Of a DNA stretch of 64,000 nucleotides, positions 9,758 to 20,318 are shown piece after piece. Each line of letters starts with the position of its first letter. Position 1 is the stretch's first letter. The notes below the pieces were generated by a model that was not told the origin of the DNA, searched no databases, and saw only the letters and a list, made by a program, of their open reading frames with translations. Location of the stretch: assembly GCA_019448385.1 (NCBI GenBank), contig JAGTXO010000044.1, forward strand, positions 248,001 to 312,000, written 5' to 3'. The position numbers and the translations under genes are program-made. The DNA comes from Diacronema lutheri (lineage: Eukaryota; Haptophyta; Pavlovophyceae; Pavlovales; Pavlovaceae).

Positions 9758-10410
9758 AATCAAGGGTTAAAAGCCAGCCAATGAGCGCTCGAGGGGTCGG
9801 GGCGAGGCTTATGACGAGCCTAGGACCGAGACACCCTCCTGACCGGCCGATTTGGAGTAGAATTCGGGGTCGAGCGGGCGCGGCGGACGGAGGGCCCGAG
9901 CCGGGCCGACGGAGGGTCCGACCCCGGAATGCGGGCGACCGGAAGGGCTTGGGTGATTTACGCCTAGTAGAATAGAATGGCGGATTCCGGGGGACTCGCA
10001 ACTGGCATCGCGCAAGCTGAGGCCCCCTGACTGACCGGACCGCGCCGAGTGCGCGTGCACCCCGTAGAGGGCGCGGCCAGTCGGACACTCTTCGCGACTG
10101 AGCTCGCCGCGGCATACCGTGCGCTGCGCCGGCGCGCTACTTGCCGTTGGCCGAGCTGCGGGTGTTGCGCACCGCCGTGTTGCGCAGCCAGCGGCTGGAT
10201 GCGCCGGTGGCCGGAACCTTGGCGCGCTTTGGCTAAGCGACCTCGGCCTGCACAGACTCGAACGCGTGCGTAAACTCGAGGCGTTGCAGGTGGCGAGCAC
10301 GTGAGTTCGCGTAGGAGGTCTTGTACTCGGTGGCCTGACTGTCGACCGACGAGAGCTTGGGCGAGTTCGGCGGCACGTTGGCTCACTTGGGCTCGGTGCG
10401 CGGCTCTGCC

Positions 10411-10443
<33 letters not shown>

Positions 10444-10862
10444 CTTCGGACTCGCTGCCCGGCTCTGCCTGTGCGGGCGCGATGCACTCGGACTCGATGC
10501 CCGGCTCTGCCTTCGTGGGCGCGGTCGCGGGCACGGGCGCGCCCTCGACCCCGTCGCGGTTGAAGACATCGAACTCGACGCACACGCCGTGGTCCTTGAA
10601 GTCGGTGGCCTCGCTGTCGTTCGCGTAAGCCTCGGGCGAACTCGCAACGAGCGACGACATCTCGGCGTGGAGCCAGCACATCTCATGCTGCACCGCGTGT
10701 TCAGGTTCTCGAGCGCTCCGTTGAAAGAGTCACTCTCACCGAGGCGCTCGCTGCACCACACCAGATAGCCATCGAGCTTGTGAGCGTGCTCGTGCGCCCG
10801 TGCGAGGTCCTTGGAGAGCGCGTCGGCGCGCGCGCACATGCCGTCGCATGACTTGGCCGGTG
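9758..10862. other. Copy 1 left arm, decayed minus-strand coding remnants
   Basis: No intact gene was found. Minus-strand fragments look protein-like but change frame repeatedly: MCWLHAEMSSLVASS- near 10670, DHGVCVEFDVFNRDGVEG- near 10580, and a Pro/Ala/Glu-rich tail. They probably continue the frame at 10863-11276. Copy 2 lacks a net 134 bp of this arm, around copy 1 positions 10190-10380. Confidence 0.4.
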
Positions 10863-11276
10863 TCATGCTGTGCTTCCAAGGCCTGGTGCTCGGCGTTGAG
10901 CGTGTCGTGATCCTCGCGAACGAGCTGCAACCAGCTGCAGCAGCCGCGCGACGCCGCTGTCGCCGACGATGCGCTGGAGCATGTGGCCCATGAGGTGTGC
11001 GCGGCACATGGCGAGCGCCACATTTTTGCGCAGCAGCGCGAGGATCCGGGCGCCGCGGACGAGCCGGCCCATGCACTTGAGCGCGTAGATTCGGCCGCAC
11101 ATGCACGCGCCGACGACCGAGTCGGCGGGCCCGCCGTCGAGCCAAAAGTTGGCCTCGGCCGCATCGCGGCGGCGGGCGACGCGCTGAAGGATGCGCACGC
11201 GGTAGTGCCGGTCGACGAGCAGCTCGTCGCCGAAGATCTCGTCGGGCAGCAGCTCGGAGACGTTCTGGGGGTACAT
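10863..11276 (-). pseudogene. Decayed element protein of unknown function
   Basis: From an ATG at 11276 the frame reads MYPQNVSELLPDEIFGDELL and stays open to 10863. It includes a Cys-containing stretch, VVGACMCGRIYALKCMGRLV, and a helical stretch, LMGHMLQRIVGDSGVARLLQL. After this the sensible reading moves to other frames (EDHDTLNAEHQALEAQHDT-, then ADALSKDLARAHEHAHKL-), which look like a coiled coil. The same breaks occur in copy 2. A composition of globular head plus coiled coil is all that can be said. It could instead be spliced. Confidence 0.35.
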
Positions 11277-11694
11277 GCTGTGCGAGCGTGCACGCGACGA
11301 GATCTCGTCGGGCGTGCCGTCCGTTCGTTCAGAGCAGAGCGCGTCGGACCGGCAGACAGACGATGCAGCGCGCGAAGGCACCTGCGGCGCGCGGCGTGGC
11401 CTCGCGTGCCGTCACGAAGCCGCCTGCGCGCACTGCGGAGGCGGCGAGCGCGACGAGGGCGGGCGCGGACGAGGTGCTGAGCGGCGTCACGTACGCGCCC
11501 TCGCTCGCCGAGCTCGACGCCGCGGCGCTGACGATGCGCGCGGCGTACCACACCGACCGCCCCTGAGACGATGCGCGGCGCCCGCGGAGGACTGGTCCGT
11601 TGGCGCGCAAACCGTGGGCGAAAGGGCGCGAAGCCAACGGCCGTCCGCGCACGTTCAAACGCGCGCATACGGGTGGCATCCTCCCACCTTCGGC

Positions 11695-12007
11695 GCCGCT
11701 TTCTAAAAGGGTGTAGGGTGTAGGGTGTAGGATGCAAAACAAGCCCTCCCCACATTTGGGCCCGACGTCATTCCTTCTTCGAAGCCGTGACGTTACTCAC
11801 ATACGAGTACCTTTACTTAGTGTAGGATGGATCTATTCTCTAGGTATTTGCATAGTGTAGGGTGTAGGATAAGTACGGTTATGAAAGTCCCATAGGGGGG
11901 AGAAGGAATGACGCTGTGACGAAAGAAGGAGTGACGTCGGGCCCAAATGTGGGGAGGGCTTGTTTTGCATCCTACACCCTACACCCTACACCCTTTTAGA
12001 AAGCGGC
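11695..12007. mobile_element. Nested foldback (MITE-like) element in copy 1
   Basis: Two inverted arms of about 87 bp (11695-11782 and 11921-12007) flank an AT-richer core. Each arm starts GCCGCTTTCTAAAAGG, then three or more tandem GTGTAGG units, then a conserved stretch with GGGCCCGACGTCA. There is no coding capacity. The same element sits at the equivalent place in copy 2, so it entered before the giant element duplicated. The GTGTAGG units resemble telomeric repeats. Confidence 0.8.
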
Positions 12008-12239
12008 GGCGCCTCGGAGCATGGCGGCTCGACAGCATGGCGCCTCGACAGCATGGCGTCGTCCAGCGTCACGCCGCGTCGTGGTCCTGCCGCTCCTCCG
12101 TGGCGCACGGATGGCGCTCCTCCGTGACGCAGCCGAACGACGCCGCGGCGTCACGGCCCGGGCGCAGTCGCCATCCTGGACGCCACGGATGGCGAACCGG
12201 TCGACGAGATCCGGCACGAGGACGTCTGCGCCATCGCCA

Positions 12240-14254
12240 CGCAGCTCGACTGCGTCTACACGGGGCTCACGGGCTCGATGTTTGGCACCAAGTGGAACGT
12301 GTGCGGGGTCATGCTCCCGAAGCGCGCCGAGCAGCGGCCGCAGCCCGGCTCGGACGCCTTCGCCTCGTACAGCGTGGCCGCCTGGGCCGACACGTTCGAC
12401 TCCACGGGGCTGTACGTGCCCGACGAGCGCGAGCGCGCGGCGGCGCTCGCGGCGGTGGCCGGTCTGCGCACGGCGCGCGCGCCGGCCGGGCCGGGCGGGC
12501 GCGAGCTCGCGCGCGCGCAGGGCTACGATCGCGCCGAGCAGGCTGCGAGCGCGGCGGCGGCGCGCGCGGCGATGGCCGAGACCGGCCAGCAGCGCGCGCT
12601 CCACGGCGCGGTCGTCGACTCGGCGCTGCGCGGCGTGGGCGACCGGCTGCACTTTTGCGACGCGCCGGGCGGCACGGGCAAGACGTTCGTCGAGCGCGCC
12701 ATCATCGCCGCCGTGCGCGCGGATGGGCACGCGGTCGTCGTGTGCGCGTCCTCGGGCGTCGCCGCCACGCTGCTGCCCGACGGCCGCACCTTCCACTCGA
12801 CCTTCAAGGTGCCCGTCGGCGCCGACTCGGACGGGCAAGCCGTTCAATGGCGTGCCGCGCTCCGAGCGCGGGCGCTCCGTGGCCGCCGCGGCGAATGATC
12901 GTGGGGGACGAGGCGCCGATGCAGAAGCGGGGCCGCCTCGACTCGCTCGATCGGTGTTTGCGCGACGTGACGGGCGTCGACGAGCGCTTCGGCGGCAAGA
13001 CGTTGCTGCTCGCCGGCGACTTTTGCCAGTGCTTGCCGGTGGTGCGGCGCGGCTCGCGCGCGCAGATCGTGCGCTCCTGCCTCGAGTACTCGGCATCGTG
13101 GCAGCACGATCGGCCGTACGCCTTGGTCGAGAACTCTCGCGCCTCGAACGCGGCGCGCGACACGGGCGACGCGCTCGGCGCGGGCGAGTGGGCGAAGCTG
13201 CCGCGCAGCCTCGGCGACGGCGCCTTTCCCGCGGCGGTGCCGCCTGCGGGGGCCATGCCCGGCGCATTCCCGCTCGATCCCGTGCAGCTGCCCGAGGCGT
13301 CTCGGCCTACCCGGCGGAGCTCGTAGCCACTCGCCTCCTCTCGCTCGGCGAGGGGCTGTGCAGCGGCACGCGGCTGGTCGTGCGCGGCGTGCGCGCCGGC
13401 GGCCGGCTGCTCGAGTGCGCGCGCCCCGGCGCGGCCGCCGGGCGCGACAGCACCGTGCTCATCGCGCGCATCGACCACCACTCGCCCGACGAGGGCACGT
13501 TCGCGTTTGCATGGCTGCACCGCCAGTTCCCGGTGCGGCCGGCGTAACAAGGCGCAGGGTCAAGCGCTCGGGTGCGCGGGCGTGTGGCTCGCCGAGCCGT
13601 GCTTCACGCACGGCCAGCTCTACGTGGCCGCTTCGCGCGTCGGGCACGCGTCGCGCATCCGCTTTGCGCTTGGCCCGGACCATGTGACGCGCACCGTCGT
13701 CTTCAAAGAGGTGCTCCGCGCGGTCAGCGGTGGCGAGGCGGCGGCGGCGGCAGCGGCATTCGCCGCGGCCGCCGTCGCCGCCGCGCGCGAATGCGCGGCG
13801 GCGGCGCGCGGTGGCGGCGGGCGCGGCGGGCGCGGCTCGGACGGCGCGCGCGGCGCCGGCGGCGGGCGGCGCGCTGGCGGCGGGCGCGACGCCGGCGCGC
13901 GGTGCTGCCCAGCACCCGCCGGCGCGACGCCCGTCGCGCCGCTCGCGGCCGACACGCAGCCGGCGGGTGCTCGCCAACACCGCGCGCCGCGCGACTGGCC
14001 CGCGTACCTGCGCGCCCTTCTAGGGCGCGCAGGGCGGCGCCAATGCGGCCGGCAAGCAGGGGCCTCAAGCCGGCGCGCTGCCCGACGCCGCGTGGGTCGC
14101 CGCCGCGCGCGTGCCGTCGGCGCTGCCGCCGTCCGGCGTCGCGCTCGCGCCGCTGCCGCAACCTCAGCCGCCGCCGCCGCCGCCGCCTGCCGGCAAGCAG
14201 GGCAAGCGCGCAGCGGCGGCGACGGCGGTGCGCGGCCCGGCGAGCAAGCGGTAG
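12240..14254 (+). pseudogene. Helitron-type PIF1 helicase, frameshifted (copy 1)
   Basis: The reading frames show ordered Helitron helicase motifs. In frame 2 (12278-12840) are the Walker A sequence APGGTGKTF and CASSGVAATLLPDGRTFHS. In frame 1 (12898-13300) are MIVGDEAPMQKRG and LLLAGDFCQCLPVVRRGS. In frame 3 (13300-13545) are LGEGLCSGTRLVVRG and HRQFPV. Frame 1 (13553-13720) has NKAQGQAL and HGQLYVAASRV, then VTRTVVFKEVL. At least three frame changes occur, and about five codons between QFPVR and INKAQGQ are missing, so a functional helicase is unlikely. A Pro-rich tail in frame 2 (14033-14252) may be its last exon, stopping at a TAG at 14252-14254. No Rep/HUH domain was seen. The helicase would unwind DNA during rolling-circle transposition. 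Confidence 0.75.
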
Positions 14255-14425
14255 CGGTGCCGCCGAGCCGGGGGCGGGCTCCGTGGGCGACGCGGCTTGG
14301 CCCGCCACTCGCACCACTCGCGCCGGGCGCGCACAACGCGCCGTGGTCCGCTGCGTGGCCGAGCGAAAATGCGGTCCTGGCACGCCATGCGGGAGAGGCC
14401 GTACAGCGCGTGAGCTTGGGCCCGT

Positions 14426-14455
14426 GATTTATTACTCATGGATTTATTACTCATG
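14426..14455. repeat. 15-bp AT-rich tandem duplication
   Basis: Two perfect adjacent copies of GATTTATTACTCATG, in strongly GC-rich surroundings. Present in both element copies. Function unknown; it may mark a promoter or polyadenylation region between the helicase relic and the giant gene. Confidence 0.8.
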
Positions 14456-15417
14456 CCATGGCGTCGCGCCACGATTACGCCCGTGGCCCCGGCCGCCAGC
14501 CTCGCGCCGCTACGCCGTGTCGTCGCGGCCGGCGCACACAGCGAACTGTGTGTCCGCGGCACATGCCCGGCTGCTCGCGAGCTGCAAGCTTGCCGAACTG
14601 CTCGCGCTAAAATGGCGCGTTGCGGGCGTGCCCGCGCACCGCGCGTATGTTCCGCGCGTTCCAGGCGCGCCGCGCCGCGCGCCGAAGCGGCGCGCGGCGC
14701 ACGTGCGGCCGCGAGCCGAAGAGGGGCCGGCGCGACCGGCCGCGAGGCAGACGCAGACGCTCGGCGTGCCGGTCGACGCGTCGTCCAAATCCGCGTCGGG
14801 CGGATGCGCGCCTAGGCCGGCGCTGCGTGCAATCGGCGCGGGTCGCCGCCGCATGACGAAGCATGCTTCCATCCGGTGCTCGGCCACGCGCTCGGGCGTA
14901 ACGTTCGCGCCTGTTCGGCCGAGGCGCACTCGCCGTCCCCTCGCGCCGGCAATGCGCGTGCGTGCCAGCACGCCGGCAGCGGAGGATGCCACGGCAGCGG
15001 CGAGCGGGTCCCCGCCGGTGTGCCGCTCGGCGCCCCGTCACGCGCAACGCGCGCGCCGCCCGCTGAACGCGCACAATTGCCTGGGCAAGATCGTCCCGCG
15101 CTCACGCCGCCGTCGCATCGTTCCATGCATGGCGCCCGGCTCGTCCGTACCGCTTTCGGGCAGTGCCGCGACGCCCTTTTTCAAAGGCGGGTGCCGCGCT
15201 GATTCGTCATCGGCCACCATCCATCTGGCCCTCTAAAGCCGGTTTGCGCGTGGGCGCCCGTCCGGTGCGAGAAGCGGCTCGCGTCCTCGCGCGGGGCGCC
15301 TCCGCGCCAGGCGCCCGGCGCGCGCTCGTCTTGCCGCGCCACCACGCTGATCTGCGCCCAACCCTCGCTCGCCTATTCCCCCGTCGTTTCTGCTGCGTAG
15401 CCCGCAACAGCGCGCGC
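14456..15417. other. Region between helicase relic and giant gene
   Basis: No recognisable domain was found. Plus frames are open but Arg/Ala/Pro-rich. Upstream exons or the promoter of the giant gene could lie here. A GCGCAG acceptor-like site at 15641-15646 would join an upstream exon in phase 1 to the conserved USP core. Confidence 0.35.
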
Positions 15418-16811
15418 ATGACGCGTGCACGGCGCAGCGCCTGGAGCAACTTCCGAGTCGTCGGCCGGCAGCCTGTGGGGGGCGCGTTCATCGGCCCGAT
15501 GTGGCCGGTGAGAGTGCCCGACGTGCCGCGTGGTGAGCGCCTGCACGGCTCGCCGGGTTCGGCGCGTTCCCAGTCGGCCTCTCTCCGACCCGCCGTAAAC
15601 CTTGCGTGCGCACCCCGCACACCCGGCGCTGCGCGGCGCGGCGCAGGCGTGAAAAACGAGGGCAACGCGTGCTACGTGAACGCCCTCGCGCAATCGCTCG
15701 TCGCCTTGAACGTGCTCCGTCCGATGCCCCGCTCCGCTTCGCGCCGTGCGGGAAGAGTCGAGAAGGCGCTTTTTCGGGACTTTGGCACGCTGCTCGAGGA
15801 CACCGAGGCGCCGGCACAGCTGTGTCTTGTGTCCGTCGTCGACGTCATCTTGGGCCGTGGCACGCGAGGGACGCAGCAGGACGCTGCTGAGTTCTTCCAG
15901 ATGCTACTCGGCCGAGTGCCCGGGCTCGCTGCTGCCTTCGAAGACGACAGACGCGTAGTGCTCGAGCCGATCGCTGTGGCCTCGAGCGAGCGCGGTGAGG
16001 GCATCGCCATCCTCGTCAGCATTGGCGGCGATGCGGCGCGCACGCTCGCACACGCTCTGGGGGGCGTCGCTGGGCCGCCGCAGGGTGGCAGCCCGGACGC
16101 GTGCCGCTCGGACGTGCTCATGCCAGCCAGCATTGCCGTCGAGGTGCCGCGCACGACGCGCGGCAATGGCTCGCAGTGCAAGAACAAGCACGCGTTCGTG
16201 TGCGCGCCGCGGCTGCTACTCGGCGGGCGCGACTACCTCCTCGTCGCCGCCGTCGTGCACTTGGGCGAGGAGTCGACGAGCGGGCACCTTGTCGCCATCG
16301 TGCTCCGCAACGGGGCTTGGTTTCTGTGCGACGACGACAACGTGCGGCGGCGCGCACGGCCGCTTGGCGCCGCGACCGGCGGTTGATCGCAGCCGCAGCC
16401 GCCCCGTCCTCCCGCGCGGCACGCGCGCGTGGCCTGAAAGCTCGCGCCGCGCGCCTGCCGCACGCACGCGCGTTGCCCGCGCAGATGCACAACTTGTCTC
16501 AGTCCGACGCGCTGGCGTGGGCAAGTGGTGCGAGCATGCTCTTCTACAGCCGGCTCGACGCGGAACCGTTGGACCCGGCGCTGGGCTCAGCGTCACCGCC
16601 GTCGGCCGCATCGCCTGCGTGGCCGAGCTCGGCGCCCGACGCGCCGACCCTGTCGGCAGCCTGGTCGCGGGTGCGGCAGATGGCAGCGGTGCCAACAGAT
16701 GCGACGATCGGCATCGCGGAGACGGCTGCAGACACCTCTGCGGCGGCGATCGGCCCAGCTGCGTGCGAGGCCCGCCAAGTTGTCTCCGCGACGCGCGCAT
16801 TGCCAATGGCG
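15418..16811 (+). other. Ubiquitin-specific protease (C19) module, copy 1
   Basis: The catalytic Cys box, QQDAxEF box and His box are all present and in order, and the Asp-rich DDDN follows the His box. The intron at 16342-16484 joins DDDN to MHNLSQSDALAW and MLFYSRL, restoring the usual USP C-terminus, which strongly supports splicing. USPs remove ubiquitin from proteins. In a transposon it could protect element proteins from degradation or alter chromatin marks (inference). Confidence 0.8.
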
Positions 16812-19800
16812 GTGAGTGCCTCGCACGCGCACGCCGTCCGCTGTCCACAGCGTGGCGCCCGGCGCTTGCGTTCGCGCCAGGTAAAGTTTGCGCGTATAGC
16901 GTGCAGCACCCTCACGCATCCCCTACGCCTCCCGCCCGCCCGACCTCTTGCCCGCCGGCCGCGCGCAGGACCAGCGCACGCCAATTGTTGGGCGCGGCCA
17001 AATCTGGGCATGCGCAAATTTTGAGCCGGCAGCGGAGGGCGGGGATGCGCAGCACAACTGGCGCAAGCGCACGTGGTGCCCGCAGCACGAGCAGCGCGAG
17101 CAGCGCGAGCAGCGCGAGCAGCGCGAGCAGCGCGAGCAGCGCGAGCAGCGCGAGCAGCGCGAGCAGCGCGAGCAGCGCGTGCAGCGCGTGCAGCGCGAGC
17201 AGCGCGAGCAGCGCGAGCAGCCCTGGCAGCCAGCGCGGCCAGGCCTCGGCGCGGGCGCTGGCGTTCGGCCCGCTGCTCTGCCGCCGAGCCATCCGCGCGC
17301 CAGCATGCGCGCGAGCAACCGCTTCGAGCCGCTCTTGTTGGCCGAGGCGGACGTGCCCGCCACCGAGCCCGCCGCCGCCCAGCCCGCCGCCCAGCCCGCC
17401 GCCGAGCCCGCCGCCAAGCCAGCCGCTGCCAAGCCCACCGCCGAGCCCGCCGCCCAGTCCACGGCCCAGCCTCCCACCGTGCCTGACGCCAAGCCAGCCG
17501 ACCAGCCCGCCGTCAAATGCGCTGCCGCCAAGCGCGCTGACGACCGCATTGCTGCCGCTGAGGTAGGCGCCGTCGCCGCCACGCTTGCCGCCGCCACCGA
17601 GCCTGGCGGCGTTGCCGAGCTCGCCGCCGCCGCCGACGAGGGCTGCAGGGCGCGTGCCGACGCGCTCGCCAAGCGCGAGACCCGCCGCGCGCTCCACCGC
17701 GAGCAGCTTTTTCGCGAGGACAAGCGCGCGGCCGGCCGCCTGATCGAGCAGTGCGCGCTGGGCTCTGCGGACGATGCAGCGCGCGCGCGCGCCCTGCTCG
17801 AGCGCGTCAAGGCGCGTGGCCACGCGCTGCCTCCGCACCTGCTGCGGTCGCTGCGCGACCTCGCGTCGCCGCGGCTCGCGCTCGCCGCTGAGGCGGCGGG
17901 CGTGCTCGCCGCGTCCGAGATGGGCGAGGCGGACGCACCTGCGGAGGCGCGCGCGCTACTCATGCACGCCGAGGCCGTGGGCGCCCACCTGCCCGCGCAC
18001 ACAGAGCTCGCGCTGCGCCGCGCCTGCATCCCCACCGCCGAGCAGGCGGAGCTGCTCGCGACTGCGCGCGAGCTGCTCGCGCCGCGCGACCCCGAAGGCT
18101 CGGTGGCTCCGGCGGGCGCGCGTGCCGAGTGCGACGGCGCCGCGCTCGGCACTCGCGCGCGCGAGCTCCTCTCGCGACTCGACGAGGCGCACCTCGACGT
18201 GCAGCCCTGCATTGCGCGGCAACTGCGCCGGCTCGCCGCCACCGAGCCAGACGCAAGTTCGAGCGCTGCGCTCGCCGCCACGCCCGGCACCGCCGGTCGC
18301 GCGGCCGCCGAGCCGCGGCGCGCGTGGCGCCCGCGCGGGTGGCGTCTCGCGGTAGGCGCAAAGGGTGCGCGCGCGCGCGCGCGCGCCGCGGCTGCTCCGC
18401 TCGACACGGCGCCGCCCGCGGCGGCCGGCGCCGTCCCGCCGCTCGAGCCGCAGCCCGAGCGCCGTGCAGCCGACGCCGCGGCCGCCGCAGCGGCGCCGGC
18501 GGCCGGCGACGACGGCGTGGCACGCGCGCTCGCAGCCGCAGCGCGCGGCGACGGCCTCGACGGCGTCGATGGCGCCGACGACCTCGTTTGCGCGCCGTGC
18601 GACCGAGGCTGCGCGCACGCACGCGACGGCGGCTGCTGCGAGCCTGCCGCGCGCAGCTCGCCCGACCAGTGCCCGCGCGCACCGCCGCGGCGCGCACGGC
18701 GGGCGGCAAAGCGCGCGCGCGACCGGCTGCGGAGATCAATCGACAGGTCAGAGCGGGCTGTCGGCCGCCGATTGCGTGGCGGCGACGCGCGCCGCGAGCG
18801 CAAGCGCAGGTGCGCGACGGGCGGCCAGCACGCACCGCAGCCGCTCCGCCGCGCGAGTCGCAGCCCGCCGTCGCGCACCGATCGGCCCTCGGCCGAGCAT
18901 GCCGCCGAGCCTGCCGCCGAGCCCGACAGCCCCCACCGCCGCCCGTGTGCCGGTGCCGCCGTCGCCGTCGCCACTGTCCGGTGCGCCGTCGGCATCTTCG
19001 CGAGTGTCGTCGCCGCCTCTGCCGTCCGGGCCGCCATTGCTCCGGCCGCTCGCCCGTCTGCAGCCACCGCCTTTTGGCTCGTCGCCGTGTGCTCGGCCGC
19101 CGCATGGGCCGCCTTCGCCTCCGCCGCCCGCCCGACCGCCGCCTTGGCCGCGCCGCAGCCTGCCACGCAATCGTCGGCCGCCGAGCCCACCGCCGCCGCG
19201 CCAGCCCCCGCCCAGCCCGCCGCTGCCGAGCCAGCCGCTGCCCAGCCCGCCGCGGCCGAGCCCGCCGTGGCGCAGCGCGACGTCCAGTCCGCCGCCCCGG
19301 CGCTGCTCGCGTGGGCGGGCGACGCGGCTGCGCTCCGGCTGGCCGATGCCGCCGCGCGCGCCGGCATCCCGCAGGCAGAGGTGGACTGCATTGCGGGCGG
19401 CGACATGCTCGCCTCCACTGTGGACGCTTGCTGCGAGGTCGTGCTGCGCGTGCACGGGCAGGCCGGCGAAGGGCGCGTCTGCCACGTACCGCTTGCCGCT
19501 CAGCCCGCGGTGTTCCAGGACGGCGCCGAGCGCGCCGCGCTGCTGCACCGCCTGCACAGCGAGGCGACGACGCAGGCGGTCATCGGCATGTGGAGCCCGC
19601 CGGGCGGGCGCGGCGGTGCGGGCAGTGACGATGGCACGCCGCCCGCTTCCGGCCATTTCACCGCGTTGCGCCTCGTGCGCGTCGCGCGCGCGGGCGAGCA
19701 TCGCTACGACGCGGTGCTTGTCGACACGCTCGCGTCGCCGAGCAGGCAGGCGCTCAAGCGTGCCAGGTCGATAACCGCCACGCTGCACGCGGCGGGCCTC

Positions 19801-20270
19801 GACGTCTTGCCCGTGCGCCGCGCGCGGCTGCTCGACAACGCGGCGCAGCGTGGCGCGACGTGCGGCCTCGCCGTGGTGGGCGCGCTCAACGACGCCGCGC
19901 TCGCTGCGGCGGGCGGTGCATCCGCGCCGCGCACGTTCAGCGTGGCGGACATGTACGCTGTTGGCGAGCACCTCCGCGTCGCGTTGACTGGCGCGGTCAG
20001 CGGGCGTGCGCCGAGCGGCGCCTGCGCCGGGGCGGGCGCGGTGCGCGGCGGGGGCAGCCGCGATCGCGCTGCCGAAGCGCCGCGGCAGACGCGCGGCGCC
20101 AAGGCCGCCGCAGACGCCGCCGCCGCTGCCGCCGTTCCGCCGCCGCCGCCACCTCCGCCGCCCGCGCTGGGCGCCGCCGCCGCCACCACCACCGCCGCTG
20201 CCGCTGCTGCCGCCGCCGTGGCCGCGCCGCCACCGCCGCCACCGCCGCCGCGTGCCGGCGACGAGGGCGA

Positions 20271-20318
<48 letters not shown>

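Noticed and set aside
13510-13580. A tiny 25-nt intron rescuing the helicase between QFP and GQAL
   Set aside because: It is too short, and splicing would still lose the conserved AFAMTINKxQ block, so a deletion is more likely.
17089-17220. 9-bp array as a CRISPR-like repeat
   Set aside because: Units are contiguous without spacers and keep a reading frame, so this is a coding tandem repeat.
16923-19418. Long minus-strand frames opposite the giant gene
   Set aside because: High GC keeps the antisense frames open. They translate to Ala/Ser/Arg-rich sequence without domains, while the plus frame carries conserved motifs.
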